Shown here: piece after piece, positions 31,977-40,690 of the stretch
How positions within the stretch are numbered: the stretch's first letter is position 1
Layout: each line of letters starts with the position of its first letter
Source of the DNA: Seminavis robusta
Lineage: Eukaryota > Bacillariophyta > Bacillariophyceae > Naviculales > Naviculaceae
NCBI GenBank assembly: GCA_903772945.1
Contig: CAICTM010000010.1
Coordinates: forward strand, 1-64,000
Reading direction: 5' to 3'
Length of the DNA: 64,000 bases
Position numbers and translations under genes: made by a program
Notes under the pieces: model-generated
Database searches by the model: none
What the model saw: the letters and a program-made list of their open reading frames with translations, nothing else
Told to the model about the DNA's origin: nothing

Positions 31977-32989
31977 TTGTGTGGACGGAGAACAGTGGAC
32001 AGCATTGATGCAGTATCAGTGACATTCTTAGTGAACTTTCGACCAAAGACATGGTGGTCGAATGTGTGTTTGTGGACTGTTTGATGAGAGAGGCAAAGTA
32101 GAAACTGAGGAAATTAAGTTGAATTAGGACCGGAGAAGACCTCTACCTGCACGATGCAACGTACAAGTCCTAGGCTATTGCGTGCAGCAAGAGAAAGCTG
32201 GCTATCTGCTGGGTGGCTAGTACGGTAGTACCACGTAGTTGCAAGAATAGCTAGCATGTCGCTACTAATACGAAGGCGAGAGTCTGACAGGGGCAGAAAC
32301 CGACTTGGGAAATGCAAGGATCGCGACCATGGAAATATGAGACTGCACGACTCAATGTTTGATCGCGAATGACTTCAAGATCTCTCTTGTTGTCTTCGGT
32401 AGGAATCGAATCGGTATTATAGTACCAGTACGGTACAGTACCGGCACTACCTACATTGTACCCGTACCGGTACCGGTAGTACCGTACCGGGTTCTGCGTG
32501 AAACTAGTACGTGAAACTTGTACTGTACTTTCACGCAGGTGCGACCAAACCTTCCTTTAATAAAAGATTTAAGTCCCATTCCCATGCCATTGTAGAGGTC
32601 GTAGTACAGTACGACAGTATAGTACAGTTGTAGCTGCAAGACTGCTGCAAGCTACCGAAATCGATTTTGAACAGTCAACACGAAAACCAACAGGGGCCTA
32701 GCTAGCTAGCCAGCTGGTACCGGTAGCCAGTTTGTGAAGACTGGAAAGCAACGGGTTTATTGAGAGAGGGAAGCAGGGTGCAGACGAGTCCACGTGGTCA
32801 ACTCCTCTCCCCAGATGCAGCCAGCGTAGTGTTGAATTGATTTGACAAAATTGTGGCATTGGGACAAATGGGCGTACCCGTAGTCTGTTAGACGGATGAT
32901 CATGGGATGATTGCTAGAGCGATCAAGAAAGGGTGCAACCATCATCCATGTAACCATTGCTCCTTTTCCTGGGCCTTCAATGGTCAACC
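31977..32989. other. Intergenic, palindrome-rich
   Basis: No gene supported. Interleaved GTACCGGTACCGGTAGTACC at 32463-32490, and a 10-base inverted pair CTGCGTGAAA/TTTCACGCAG bounding 32493-32538. Confidence 0.4.
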
Positions 32990-33060
32990 AAACTAAATCT
33001 GTTGAGCTACAGGTGCCTCCTCTGCTCCTGCTGGTGGCATTTCCATTTTGATAAGGGGTC
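32990..33060 (-). pseudogene. NTF2-like family copy E, 3' remnant
   Basis: Only the last 20 or so codons remain on the minus strand: KMEMPPAGAEEAPVAQQI and a stop, matching the KMDMPPP..AEE..AAQID end of copies A and B. The rest of the gene is absent. Confidence 0.5.
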
Positions 33061-33218
33061 TAGAGTAGGTAGTCACATATGCAATATTACAAAGATTGAT
33101 TACGCTTCTCTGCTGCAGCAGCTGTTGGGGACTGGAAATCACCCAAACAATGTGTCAGCCAGCCACCAACCACAAGGTGTCATCACCGAGGCTTTGCTTC
33201 TCCTTTGGAACCCCCATT

Positions 33219-33890
33219 TCAATCTTCTGATGGTGGTGGCATGTCCATTTTGCCACCGCACTGCACATAAAAGCCAGCAGGGCCAGTCAAGTCTCCAAGA
33301 GAAACGCATTCCATGTCAGTGATTTTCCCATCCTTGACCCTTAACCACAACCTCTCAGGATCATTGACGATGTGCTTGTGGCAAGTTGGAATGGGAGGAA
33401 AGTGGGCAAAGGCATAGGGCTCTGCAGTGTGAGTGCCACTTGCCTGCAGCTCTTCTACAAGAACCACTCCAGACCTCTCTTCCTTGATGGATTCATATTG
33501 GAAGTGGAGGTTAGGGAAGCTCTGCATCATTTGCCTAGCTACAGCAACCCAGATATCTGAAGTGATGCTTGGGGCATCCTCAAACTTGACTCGAACATCA
33601 CCAGATTTGAAGAATTTTTCCATTTCTTCAGCTCTACCATGTTGATTCAACGCTGCAAGGAGTCCTGAAACAACCTTTTCATTGGCAGTCTTGAATTCCT
33701 CCACTTCCTGTGGAATGGAAGAAGTATTTTGGGTTTCCCTACCATTCCTCTTCTTGTTCCTCTTCTTGTTCTTCTTGCTGCTCGAGGCAGACTGGGAGAA
33801 GTCACCGCTGGTTACGGTTGCCACACAAGAGCTTTCCTTTTCATGGTGCTCATTCTTCTTCTTGGATACAAATAGCTTCAGGAACTTCAT
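33219..33890 (-). CDS. NTF2-like family protein, copy F (intact)
   Basis: 223 residues, ATG at 33890 (MKFLKLFVSKKKNEHHEKES). It shares an N-terminus with copy I (SKK..EHHEKESSC.ATVTSGD) that differs from copies B and C, so F and I form a separate pair, probably from one recent duplication. The conserved domain has EVEEFKTANEKVV, FFKSGDVRVKFEDAPSITSD, SFPNLHFQYESIKEERSGVV, QASGTHTAEPYAFAHFPPIP, NDPERLWLRVKDGK and LGDLTGPAGFYVQCGGKMDM. HTGEP is HTAEP here. A short Lys/Asn-rich linker joins the two parts. A TTTTTAAAAAG stretch lies about 50 bases upstream of the ATG and may be a TATA-like element. A family fragment (copy E) lies about 160 bases downstream. Confidence 0.78.
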   Translation of the reverse strand: MKFLKLFVSKKKNEHHEKESSCVATVTSGDFSQSASSSKKNKKRNKKRNGRETQNTSSIPQEVEEFKTANEKVVSGLLAALNQHGRAEEMEKFFKSGDVRVKFEDAPSITSDIWVAVARQMMQSFPNLHFQYESIKEERSGVVLVEELQASGTHTAEPYAFAHFPPIPTCHKHIVNDPERLWLRVKDGKITDMECVSLGDLTGPAGFYVQCGGKMDMPPPSED

Positions 33891-35084
33891 CTTGGCTTAG
33901 TGGGGTGCTTTGGATTGATGTTGGCCTTTTTAAAAAGCTAGCTATCGAAAAAGTGAGCTGTGAGTGTTCGGCTATCCTGGTTTGTTGGTTTGACCATTGG
34001 GGCAGCTTCCGAAAGAAGTGCCGAGAATTCAATTTTATAGGCCGCATAATACATGTTCCCCTGCAGGATTAGATGGCAACAAAAAGGTTTAAAGGCTCAA
34101 GTTACAAAGTTGAAACTTTCTTCTTTGTTTGTTCTGGTTTGATTCGATTCGGTTCTATTCAAGTACCAGCTTGACCACTGGCCACAATCCAATGCCATCC
34201 AAGGCTTCCCTCTGGCGCCCATTCACATGATTTACCCAGCTAACGGTACCAGGTACTAGCTAACGTAGCCACTCTCGGCTCTCGGTGACTGCGTACTACT
34301 AGTAGTACTGCCGTACTGCCATTAATCTCCCGTACCTTGTACAAAGCTCCTGGTCTCTTTGGCAGAGTGCCACTTCCGTGAAGCCGTGAAGGAGCTAGCT
34401 AGCTAGTCTCGTGAAGGTATTGATTGACCATCATCATTCGACAGCCAAAAAATAACAACCTTTTTGGTTGCCAGAAAGAGGGCCGGGTAGCTATTGTGCG
34501 GTGTGCGGGCTCGAAGCAAGCAGGAACAATCCATGCCATGAGAAGAAGTCGAAGAAGAGACCACAAACCGAATTGGGGATTTCTTCGCAATACATGTACC
34601 TCTCGAAAAAAAGACGCGAAGAAGAACGATGAATCGAATTCAATCGGGACTACTCGTATTCCCGTAAGAAGCAAATTTCGGGGCTCTTCCTGGCATTGCC
34701 GGCCTTGGCAAGTCTACTTTCGCGCGTCTTCCGCACTCCCCCATCAAACCGCCGCCCCATCGTCAACTGAGGTACCGTACGGTGAAAGGTACGGTAAAAC
34801 ATGCCGCATCTTGCCCAGATACTGCGTGATACTGTTAGCTTGCCTAGTTGGTGGTGGCTCTTCTTGTTGTTGTGCCTTTCAAAAAGTAAATTACTGTTTG
34901 CATCAACAATATAATTTCATTTCATCGACGAAGGCAATGGGCGTTGAAGGCGCGTCTCTCGTCTTATAAATCAGCATTGGCCACCATACCAGTTCCCAAT
35001 AGCTACCGGTAGGGGGTTTTACTAGCTGTTTTACTGTAGCCTTCGCCTTCGAAGGAGGTCGCACGGTCGCACCAAACCAAAGTC
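33891..35084. other. Intergenic, nothing recognised
   Basis: Contains the promoter side of copy F and scattered AGTACT/GGTACC palindromes. A 181-codon frame at 34424-34969 has no protein-like features. Confidence 0.4.
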
Positions 35085-35265
35085 TCTTGAGCTGCAAGGG
35101 CCTCCTCTGAAGGTGGTGGTTGGCAGCATATCCTTCTTCCCGCCAACTTGCATGTAGAATACAGGTGGTCTAGTAGTCAGTCTCACCTGTCACTCGACTC
35201 CCCAAAAACAAAATCTCCGTCATGGCTGTCTTGCCATTCTTAACACAGTGTGGACCAGGCACTTG
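35085..35265 (-). pseudogene. NTF2-like family copy G, 3' remnant
   Basis: Minus-strand remnant of the last third of the gene: VKNGKTAMTEI-, then, after a frame change, PVFYMQVGGKKDMLP and an acidic/Pro end. It corresponds to the KDGKI..LGDLTGPPGFY.Q.GGKMDMPP region. No upstream part is found. Confidence 0.5.
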
Positions 35266-36343
35266 GACTTGCTTCCATTTCGGTCCTTTTTCTTTTTCTT
35301 CTTCCTTGCATGGCTTCAACTGCAATTGCTCGCAGACAACAGAGATGAAGTTGTGGATGAACCGTCATCAGCGATGGGTGGCTGTCCTCCTTGTTGCTTC
35401 GCGCTGGCGAGTGGACTGCGACTCCCGCCTACTAGAAGTTTTCCCGCGAAAGATGCCTTCACCCTGCCTGGCCTCCATCAGAATGGTGAAGAGAATTTGT
35501 GGCCATCGGCATGTGCCAGGGAAAGGGCGCATTAACTGTGTTTCTTACGTTGTTAAATCCACCTTTCCGCATTGGTTTATCGACTGACTTTCTTGAGCTG
35601 CAGAACCTCTTCTCTTTCAGCGGAGGCTAGGAGGTGAACCCACAGCATCAACCTCCGCTTCTGCCGGAACGGTGTGCAAGAGGCACTACTAGCTAGGCAA
35701 ACTTGTACAATACTGTACCATCAATGCATGCCAACAGACATTGTACAGATCAATGACCAGAGATTGAAGTACGCAAGCAAGCTACGGTATAATGTACGAT
35801 ACTAATAGCTGTACGATGTACAGTCGTACGGTGGAGTGGAGCTACCGGTAGGTACCTGGTAGTGGGAAGCGTTTAGCTGCTAGCTAACCGTAGTAGACGC
35901 TGTACCGGTATGTAGCATGGCCAGTGTTGGGGGGTGGAGAAATCCAGTGCCATTCCTAAAGGATCCTAAAATCTTGGTGGTTGCCCAACAGACATCGTAC
36001 AAATCAATCAAAAGGTCTTGGTCATCCAAAAATATTCCAGCCAGTGACCAAAGTGAACGAGTAAGTACCTGAGCGATCCTGGAACGCAGCTTCTGTGCTA
36101 CCAGTACGTGTAGCTAGCTCTACGAGTACATACATGTAGCTGCTGGTGGCTGGCTCAACAGCTGCTCAACGACTAAGTCTTCTTGTTCTTTGCGCAAAAA
36201 GCGCTTCCTCTGGCCCAAAAATTGTTTTAAGGGTTTAGTAGAGTACTAATAGACTAGTAGCCTAGTAGACTAGTCTAGTATGTGGAGTATCTCGTTTCCA
36301 GGCAAAAGAGAGTGGAGGATCTTTCGATTGATCGAGGCTTTCC
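35266..36343. other. Intergenic, palindrome-rich
   Basis: No gene supported. Repeated GTAC and CTAG motifs (for example 35815-35875 and 36235-36285). Confidence 0.4.
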
Positions 36344-36350
36344 TATAAAA
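36344..36350 (+). promoter_or_regulatory. TATA-like element of copy H
   Basis: TATAAAA 57 bases upstream of the copy H start codon, preceded by TCC and followed by a CT-rich leader with TTTACTCTTTTGACTCCACT. A plausible core promoter with a very short 5' UTR. Confidence 0.4.
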
Positions 36351-36406
36351 TTGATGGCCGCAAACTCTGCTCTTTACTCTTTTGACTCCACTACAAAAGC
36401 AACAGC

Positions 36407-37138
36407 ATGAAACTCAAAAATCCCTTCAAGTCCAGCAAGTGGAATGCCAGTTCTAAGAACAATGATGGAGAGGCCCCCGTAGCTGCCAAGAAGGACGACG
36501 AACACAGCGTCTTCTCCGCATCCACCATTAACACAGCTTCTTTGTCTGCTTCCAGCAAATCAGGTAGAAGTCATGAAAAGAAAAAGAAAGGCTCCAGTGG
36601 CAAGAAGTCTAAGAGCAGCAAGACCAAGCCACCTTCATCCATTCCACAAGAAGTGGAGGAATTCAAAACAGCCAATGAAACTGTTGTAGCTGGACTCATT
36701 GATGTGATAAATGGTCATGGGACTGCTGAAGAAATGGCAAGCTTCTTCAAATCTGGTGATATCCGAGTCAAGTTTGAAGATGCTCCCAGCATTACAGCTG
36801 CCATGTTTACTGGAGTAGTAAAGATGCTTCATGGGAGTTTCCCTGACTTTCGCTTGCAATACGAGTCCATCAAGGAAGACAGGTCTGGAGTGGTTCTTGT
36901 AGAGGAGCTCCGTGCAAGTGGCACTCACACTGGAGAGCCATTTGGCTTTGCTCACTTTCCTCCCATTCCAGCTAGCCACAAGCATGTCATTAATGATCCA
37001 GAGAGGATGTGGTTCAAGGTCAGGGATGGCAAAATTGTTGACATAGAATGTCTTTCTCTTGGAGACCTTACTGGTCCTCCTGGCTTTTACCTTCAGTTGG
37101 GTGGCAAAATGGATATGCCACCGCCATCAGAAGATTGA
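36407..37138 (+). CDS. NTF2-like family protein, copy H (intact)
   Basis: 243 residues, ATG at 36407 (MKLKNPFKSSKW). It is the only copy on the plus strand. The Ser/Lys linker reads SGRSHEKKKKGSSGKKSKSS. The conserved domain has EVEEFKTANETVVAG, FFKSGDIRVKFEDAPSITAA, SFPDFRLQYESIKEDRSGVV, RASGTHTGEPFGFAHFPPIP, NDPERMWFKVRDGK and LGDLTGPPGFYLQLGGKMDM. The core is closest to copy F, while the N-terminus resembles copies B and C, so the two parts may have separate histories. TATA-like element upstream at 36344. Function unknown; see copy B for the fold argument. Confidence 0.78.
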   Translation: MKLKNPFKSSKWNASSKNNDGEAPVAAKKDDEHSVFSASTINTASLSASSKSGRSHEKKKKGSSGKKSKSSKTKPPSSIPQEVEEFKTANETVVAGLIDVINGHGTAEEMASFFKSGDIRVKFEDAPSITAAMFTGVVKMLHGSFPDFRLQYESIKEDRSGVVLVEELRASGTHTGEPFGFAHFPPIPASHKHVINDPERMWFKVRDGKIVDIECLSLGDLTGPPGFYLQLGGKMDMPPPSED

Positions 37139-38069
37139 GACGGGGGGTTGCCAAAGGAGAAACAAAACCTTGTTGATGATGGCACATTTGGTTGACTTGT
37201 GGTCCCGACAGCTGCAGCGGTGAAGCGTAATCAATCATTATAGTAATATTGCATACATGACTACCCTACTCTAGACCTCCATGTATTCATATATTTCCTT
37301 TGGCTACCGTACACTGCAACCTCCTTGCTAGCTAGCTTTCCAGTAGTTAGTTATTCGTAGAGTCTGATGGGCTCCTGTGCTGTCATGGTATGATGGCATG
37401 CAGTGTGGTAGTCTCCACCACTATCTTGCTACAACATCTGCAGTGTTGAAGGAACCCCTTGCAACGTTCACAGTGTACGGGGAAGCAAAACAACCCAAAG
37501 GCTATGGGTACCATGTAGAGGGCTGTTTCAGGTGACGATGCAACCGGCTCAAAGGGGACTGCAGTACTAGTATAGCCAAAATGTAATCAAAACGCAGTAT
37601 TGCTAGGATGGCTATGCTGGAGAGGGACCTTGGATGTATTTGGGACCAGCCAGCCAGTCAGCCAAACAATAAGTAGCGTACCGGTACAGTAAGTACATGT
37701 ACTTCAGTACTATTTAATTTTAATAAATAGTAACACTGGTCAAGAGTCATGTCTTCACATATGATGCCGCGGTCGCACTTCGCGACCTCAACGAACTCGC
37801 AAAGAGCCAAATTTCGACCGCTGTGCAGGCCGGTAAAGAGCTTTCTAGCCACATAGCTGCTACCCTACATGTAGCTATCGATGAGCGACACAAAGGTGTT
37901 CAAAGTTCCTCCTGGCATCGTACAAACTTGAACCTGCTATGCCTTACAATGGTTGACTTATAGGAGGTGGATTGCAAAGCAATTTGACACTGAGGCTCTC
38001 CTCCTCCTTTTGAAATAATGTGGATCACAAGACAAGGCTGCTACGATTTTAGCGCCACCGCAATGAAAA
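37139..38069. other. Intergenic, nothing recognised
   Basis: 3' flanks of the converging copies H and I. No gene; a CTAGCTAG motif at 37329 and a GTACCGGTAC at about 37678. Confidence 0.4.
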
Positions 38070-38771
38070 TTATTCAGTTTGTTTGGGGACGGTTGCATCC
38101 TCTTCTGCTGCTTCTGCTGGCGGTGGCTGCATGTCCATCTTTCCTCCAATTTGCAAGTACAAGCCCGGAGGTCCAGTATTGTCTCCCAAAGAGATGATTT
38201 CCATCACTTGGATTTTTCCATCCTTAACGGCGAACCACATCCTCTCTGGATCATTAATGGCATGTTCGTTTGAGGCTGAGACAGGAGGAAAGTGGTCAAA
38301 GCCATAGGGCTCCCCTGTGTAGGTTCCGCTGACTTGAAGCTCCTCCACAACCACCAATCCAGCTCTGTCCTCCTTGATGGACTGATATCCAAACTTCATG
38401 TTTGGGAAGCTCTTGTACAACTTTTGATCCTCTTCTGCCAAGATCAACGCATTAATGCTCTGGCCATCTTCCAGCTTGACCTTGACGTCCTTGGATGCAA
38501 AGAATTCCAATAACTCTTCCACAGATGCATGACGATCCAAAGCTTCCACATAGCCTGCCACAACCATTTCACTGGGAGTTCTGTGTTCTTGTACTTCTCG
38601 TGGAATGGACGAAGCTTTTTTGGTCTTGCTACCATTCCTCTTCGTCTTCTTGTTCTTCTTACTGCTGGACTCGGAGCAATCGCCACTGGTCACCGTTGCT
38701 GTGCAAGAGCTTTCCTTTTCATGGTGCTGCTCCTTGTTTTTCTTGGATACAAATAGGTTCATCAACTTCAT
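38070..38771 (-). CDS. NTF2-like family protein, copy I (intact)
   Basis: 233 residues, ATG at 38771 (MKLMNLFVSKKNKEQHHEKE). The N-terminus and linker are near-identical to copy F. The domain has REVQEHRTPSEMVVAG, FFASKDVKVKLEDGQSINAL, SFPNMKFGYQSIKEDRAGLV, QVSGTYTGEPYGFDHFPPVS, NDPERMWFAVKDGK and LGDNTGPPGLYLQIGGKMDM. The HTGEP His is Tyr here and FAHFPP is FDHFPP, so those positions are not strictly invariant, which argues against a single essential catalytic His at HTGEP. The C-terminus has an acidic/Ala tail (AEAAEEDATVPKQTE) like copy B. Convergent with copy H. Confidence 0.78.
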   Translation of the reverse strand: MKLMNLFVSKKNKEQHHEKESSCTATVTSGDCSESSSKKNKKTKRNGSKTKKASSIPREVQEHRTPSEMVVAGYVEALDRHASVEELLEFFASKDVKVKLEDGQSINALILAEEDQKLYKSFPNMKFGYQSIKEDRAGLVVVEELQVSGTYTGEPYGFDHFPPVSASNEHAINDPERMWFAVKDGKIQVMEIISLGDNTGPPGLYLQIGGKMDMQPPPAEAAEEDATVPKQTE

Positions 38772-39632
38772 CGTTGCGTTGTAGTAGGGTTGAATTAGAC
38801 TGATAGAGTGCTTTGTATTGTTTGGTGATCTGGAAAAGTGAGCTATCTCAGATTGTTTGTTGGGAAAGAGTGTGGGGAAGAATCACCAATGCAGCACGAG
38901 CAGTGCTGCTTTCGCGCGGCAATAAGCGTGGTCGTGCTCCACCTCCATAGAGAATCATCCTGCTTCAGCGCATTATCTAGACTACAGGATTTAGGATTTG
39001 AAAGGACAGACCTAACTTTGTATAAATAAGCTGAAACTTTCTTCTTTTTGCATGTTTCATTGTTGAAGTAAGTTGTTCCGCCGAAGTTCTTTCAACAGTC
39101 ATCTTCAACTGATTTCTTTGTTCTCCTCTTTTTCGGGACTCTTGACACGAGGTGCGAAGAGCTGTGCAAAGCGGAAAGGAAGTGACTACTTGACTACTTG
39201 GCGCCAGCGAAATAACAACCTATTGCAGCTCTATTGCTTCTTCAACAGAGCTTAGTGCGTACCGGTATGATGGCAAGCTCGGATCAAGTGCAAGAAGAGA
39301 CCGCAACCAGCGCGGAACAAACTCCACGAACAGGGTTTCAACGTTTCAACAATATTCGAGGGAACAATTGGCGGCTTCATTCCGCTAGACATTCCTCCTT
39401 TCCCGTCTTGTCCGGTGCTGATACATGATACATCAGAGCAAAGCAACCCCAATGAAAAAGTCACCCAATCGTGCGATATCTTGACGTAGCGAGCGACATC
39501 GAGGCGGTGCCAGTGGTGGACGGTCGATTCGATTCGATTCGATTCGATTCCATCCTCCAGCGGTAGCCTTGCCCAAATGCTGCACCTTTCCTCTTCATAT
39601 TCAGCTCTATCGCTAACAAAATTTTGGGGATT
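38772..39632. other. Intergenic
   Basis: No gene supported. A (GATTC)n run at about 39524-39549. Confidence 0.4.
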
Positions 39633-39638
39633 GTGATT

Positions 39639-39991
39639 TGTTAGAAGGGTAAAATTCACACTTGGTAGCTGACATGGTCTGAGGGTTCGACTCCCGAGCA
39701 TGTTACTTTTCAACATGGTAACATTATCCGGATGACCCTGGAGACGTCATGTGCAGCTGCTGCTGAGGAGTGTGATGAGTGGTCAACAGGCAGAGTGTGG
39801 TCCAGCTCTGATGAGACAGATAAGAGAACATGGGAGGGTCCACTAGTGAAGTGTAGCTCCATGGTATGAGTGCATAGGATAACAGCCGCTCCCAAGCTGA
39901 GAATTCTGGGAGGGTGTTAGAAGGGTAAAATTCACACTTGGTAGCTGACATGGTCTGAGGGTTCGACTCCCGAGCATGTTACTTTTCAACA
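39639..39991. mobile_element. Intact TRIM-type miniature LTR retroelement (353 bp)
   Basis: Two identical 77-bp LTRs (39639-39715 and 39915-39991) start TG and end CA. A 6-bp target duplication GTGATT flanks the unit exactly (39633-39638 and 39992-39997). The internal 199 bp begins TGGTAACATTATCCGG immediately after the left LTR, a TGG-starting primer-binding-site-like sequence, and ends TCTGGGAGGG immediately before the right LTR, a polypurine tract. It has no coding capacity. These are the defining traits of terminal-repeat retrotransposons in miniature. The identical LTRs suggest recent insertion. Each LTR contains GGTTCGACTCC, a perfect match to the Pol III B-box consensus. Strand is inferred as plus from the primer site and purine tract. 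Confidence 0.85.
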
Positions 39992-40206
39992 GTGATTGCA
40001 ACGATCGATGCATGACGAGGGTATCTCACTTTTGCTTGAATTGGATGGCTAGCTATCGCAGCGAGACAGAAAGTGGTTCAGGAGGGTCGGCATGCATGAC
40101 GGTCCTTCTTTCTTTCTCATGACGATCAGTTTGGATGTTGCCAACTGGCTGGTGATCAACTGCCTTATTGGAGTTTTTACCGCTACTGGTCCTACCGGTA
40201 GCCAGT

Positions 40207-40357
40207 GCGACAATATCATTGTGCATTGACTAGTCTAAGGATCTAAGAGATGTAAAGTTTGTATTTCCAAATAAGTGAGCAGTTATTGATTATTTTCTAG
40301 AATAAGCCTGCTAATTGTAAAGCTGTAAAGCTGAATTGTAAGCTGTATCCCGTCGCA
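40207..40357 (+). repeat. Solo LTR-like repeat, copy 2
   Basis: 151-bp unit with TGCGAC..GTCGCA ends, homologous along its length to 205-369. Its orientation is opposite to the truncated copy at 42915-42988. It lies about 330 bp from the 3' end of the Copia relic but in the wrong orientation to be that element's partner LTR. Confidence 0.6.
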
Positions 40358-40690
40358 CTCCCTTACAGCTGAAATGAAGCTGGAGCAAGAAACGATAGGA
40401 GAGAGTCCCAGCAAAGTGCTGAGGTAAATTACCATCCCATGAGGAGCTTCCGAATGACAGCAAAATGTGGAGCCGGAAGACCCTTAGTGAAAATGCGGCC
40501 CGTTGTTCCAGAGTCGGAATATACTTGGCCACGATGCCCTTCGACTCCCCGATAATGGACCTGAAGAAGTGGTACTTCAATGCCAAATACTTGTTGCGCG
40601 CAGACATTTGGGAACATTCACAAGAGACAAGCCACCTTGGTTGTCTTCGAAACTGTAGAGGCACGAGACTGTCAGTAATTACCGGCATAT

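Noticed and set aside
34424-34969. 181-codon plus-strand frame
   Set aside because: No domain, signal or biased codon pattern; start is GC-poor intergenic DNA and it has no homology to neighbours.
39670-39705. tRNA gene around GGTTCGACTCC
   Set aside because: A B box is present but no acceptor stem, D-arm or anticodon arm can be drawn, and the same sequence is repeated exactly as part of both LTRs.
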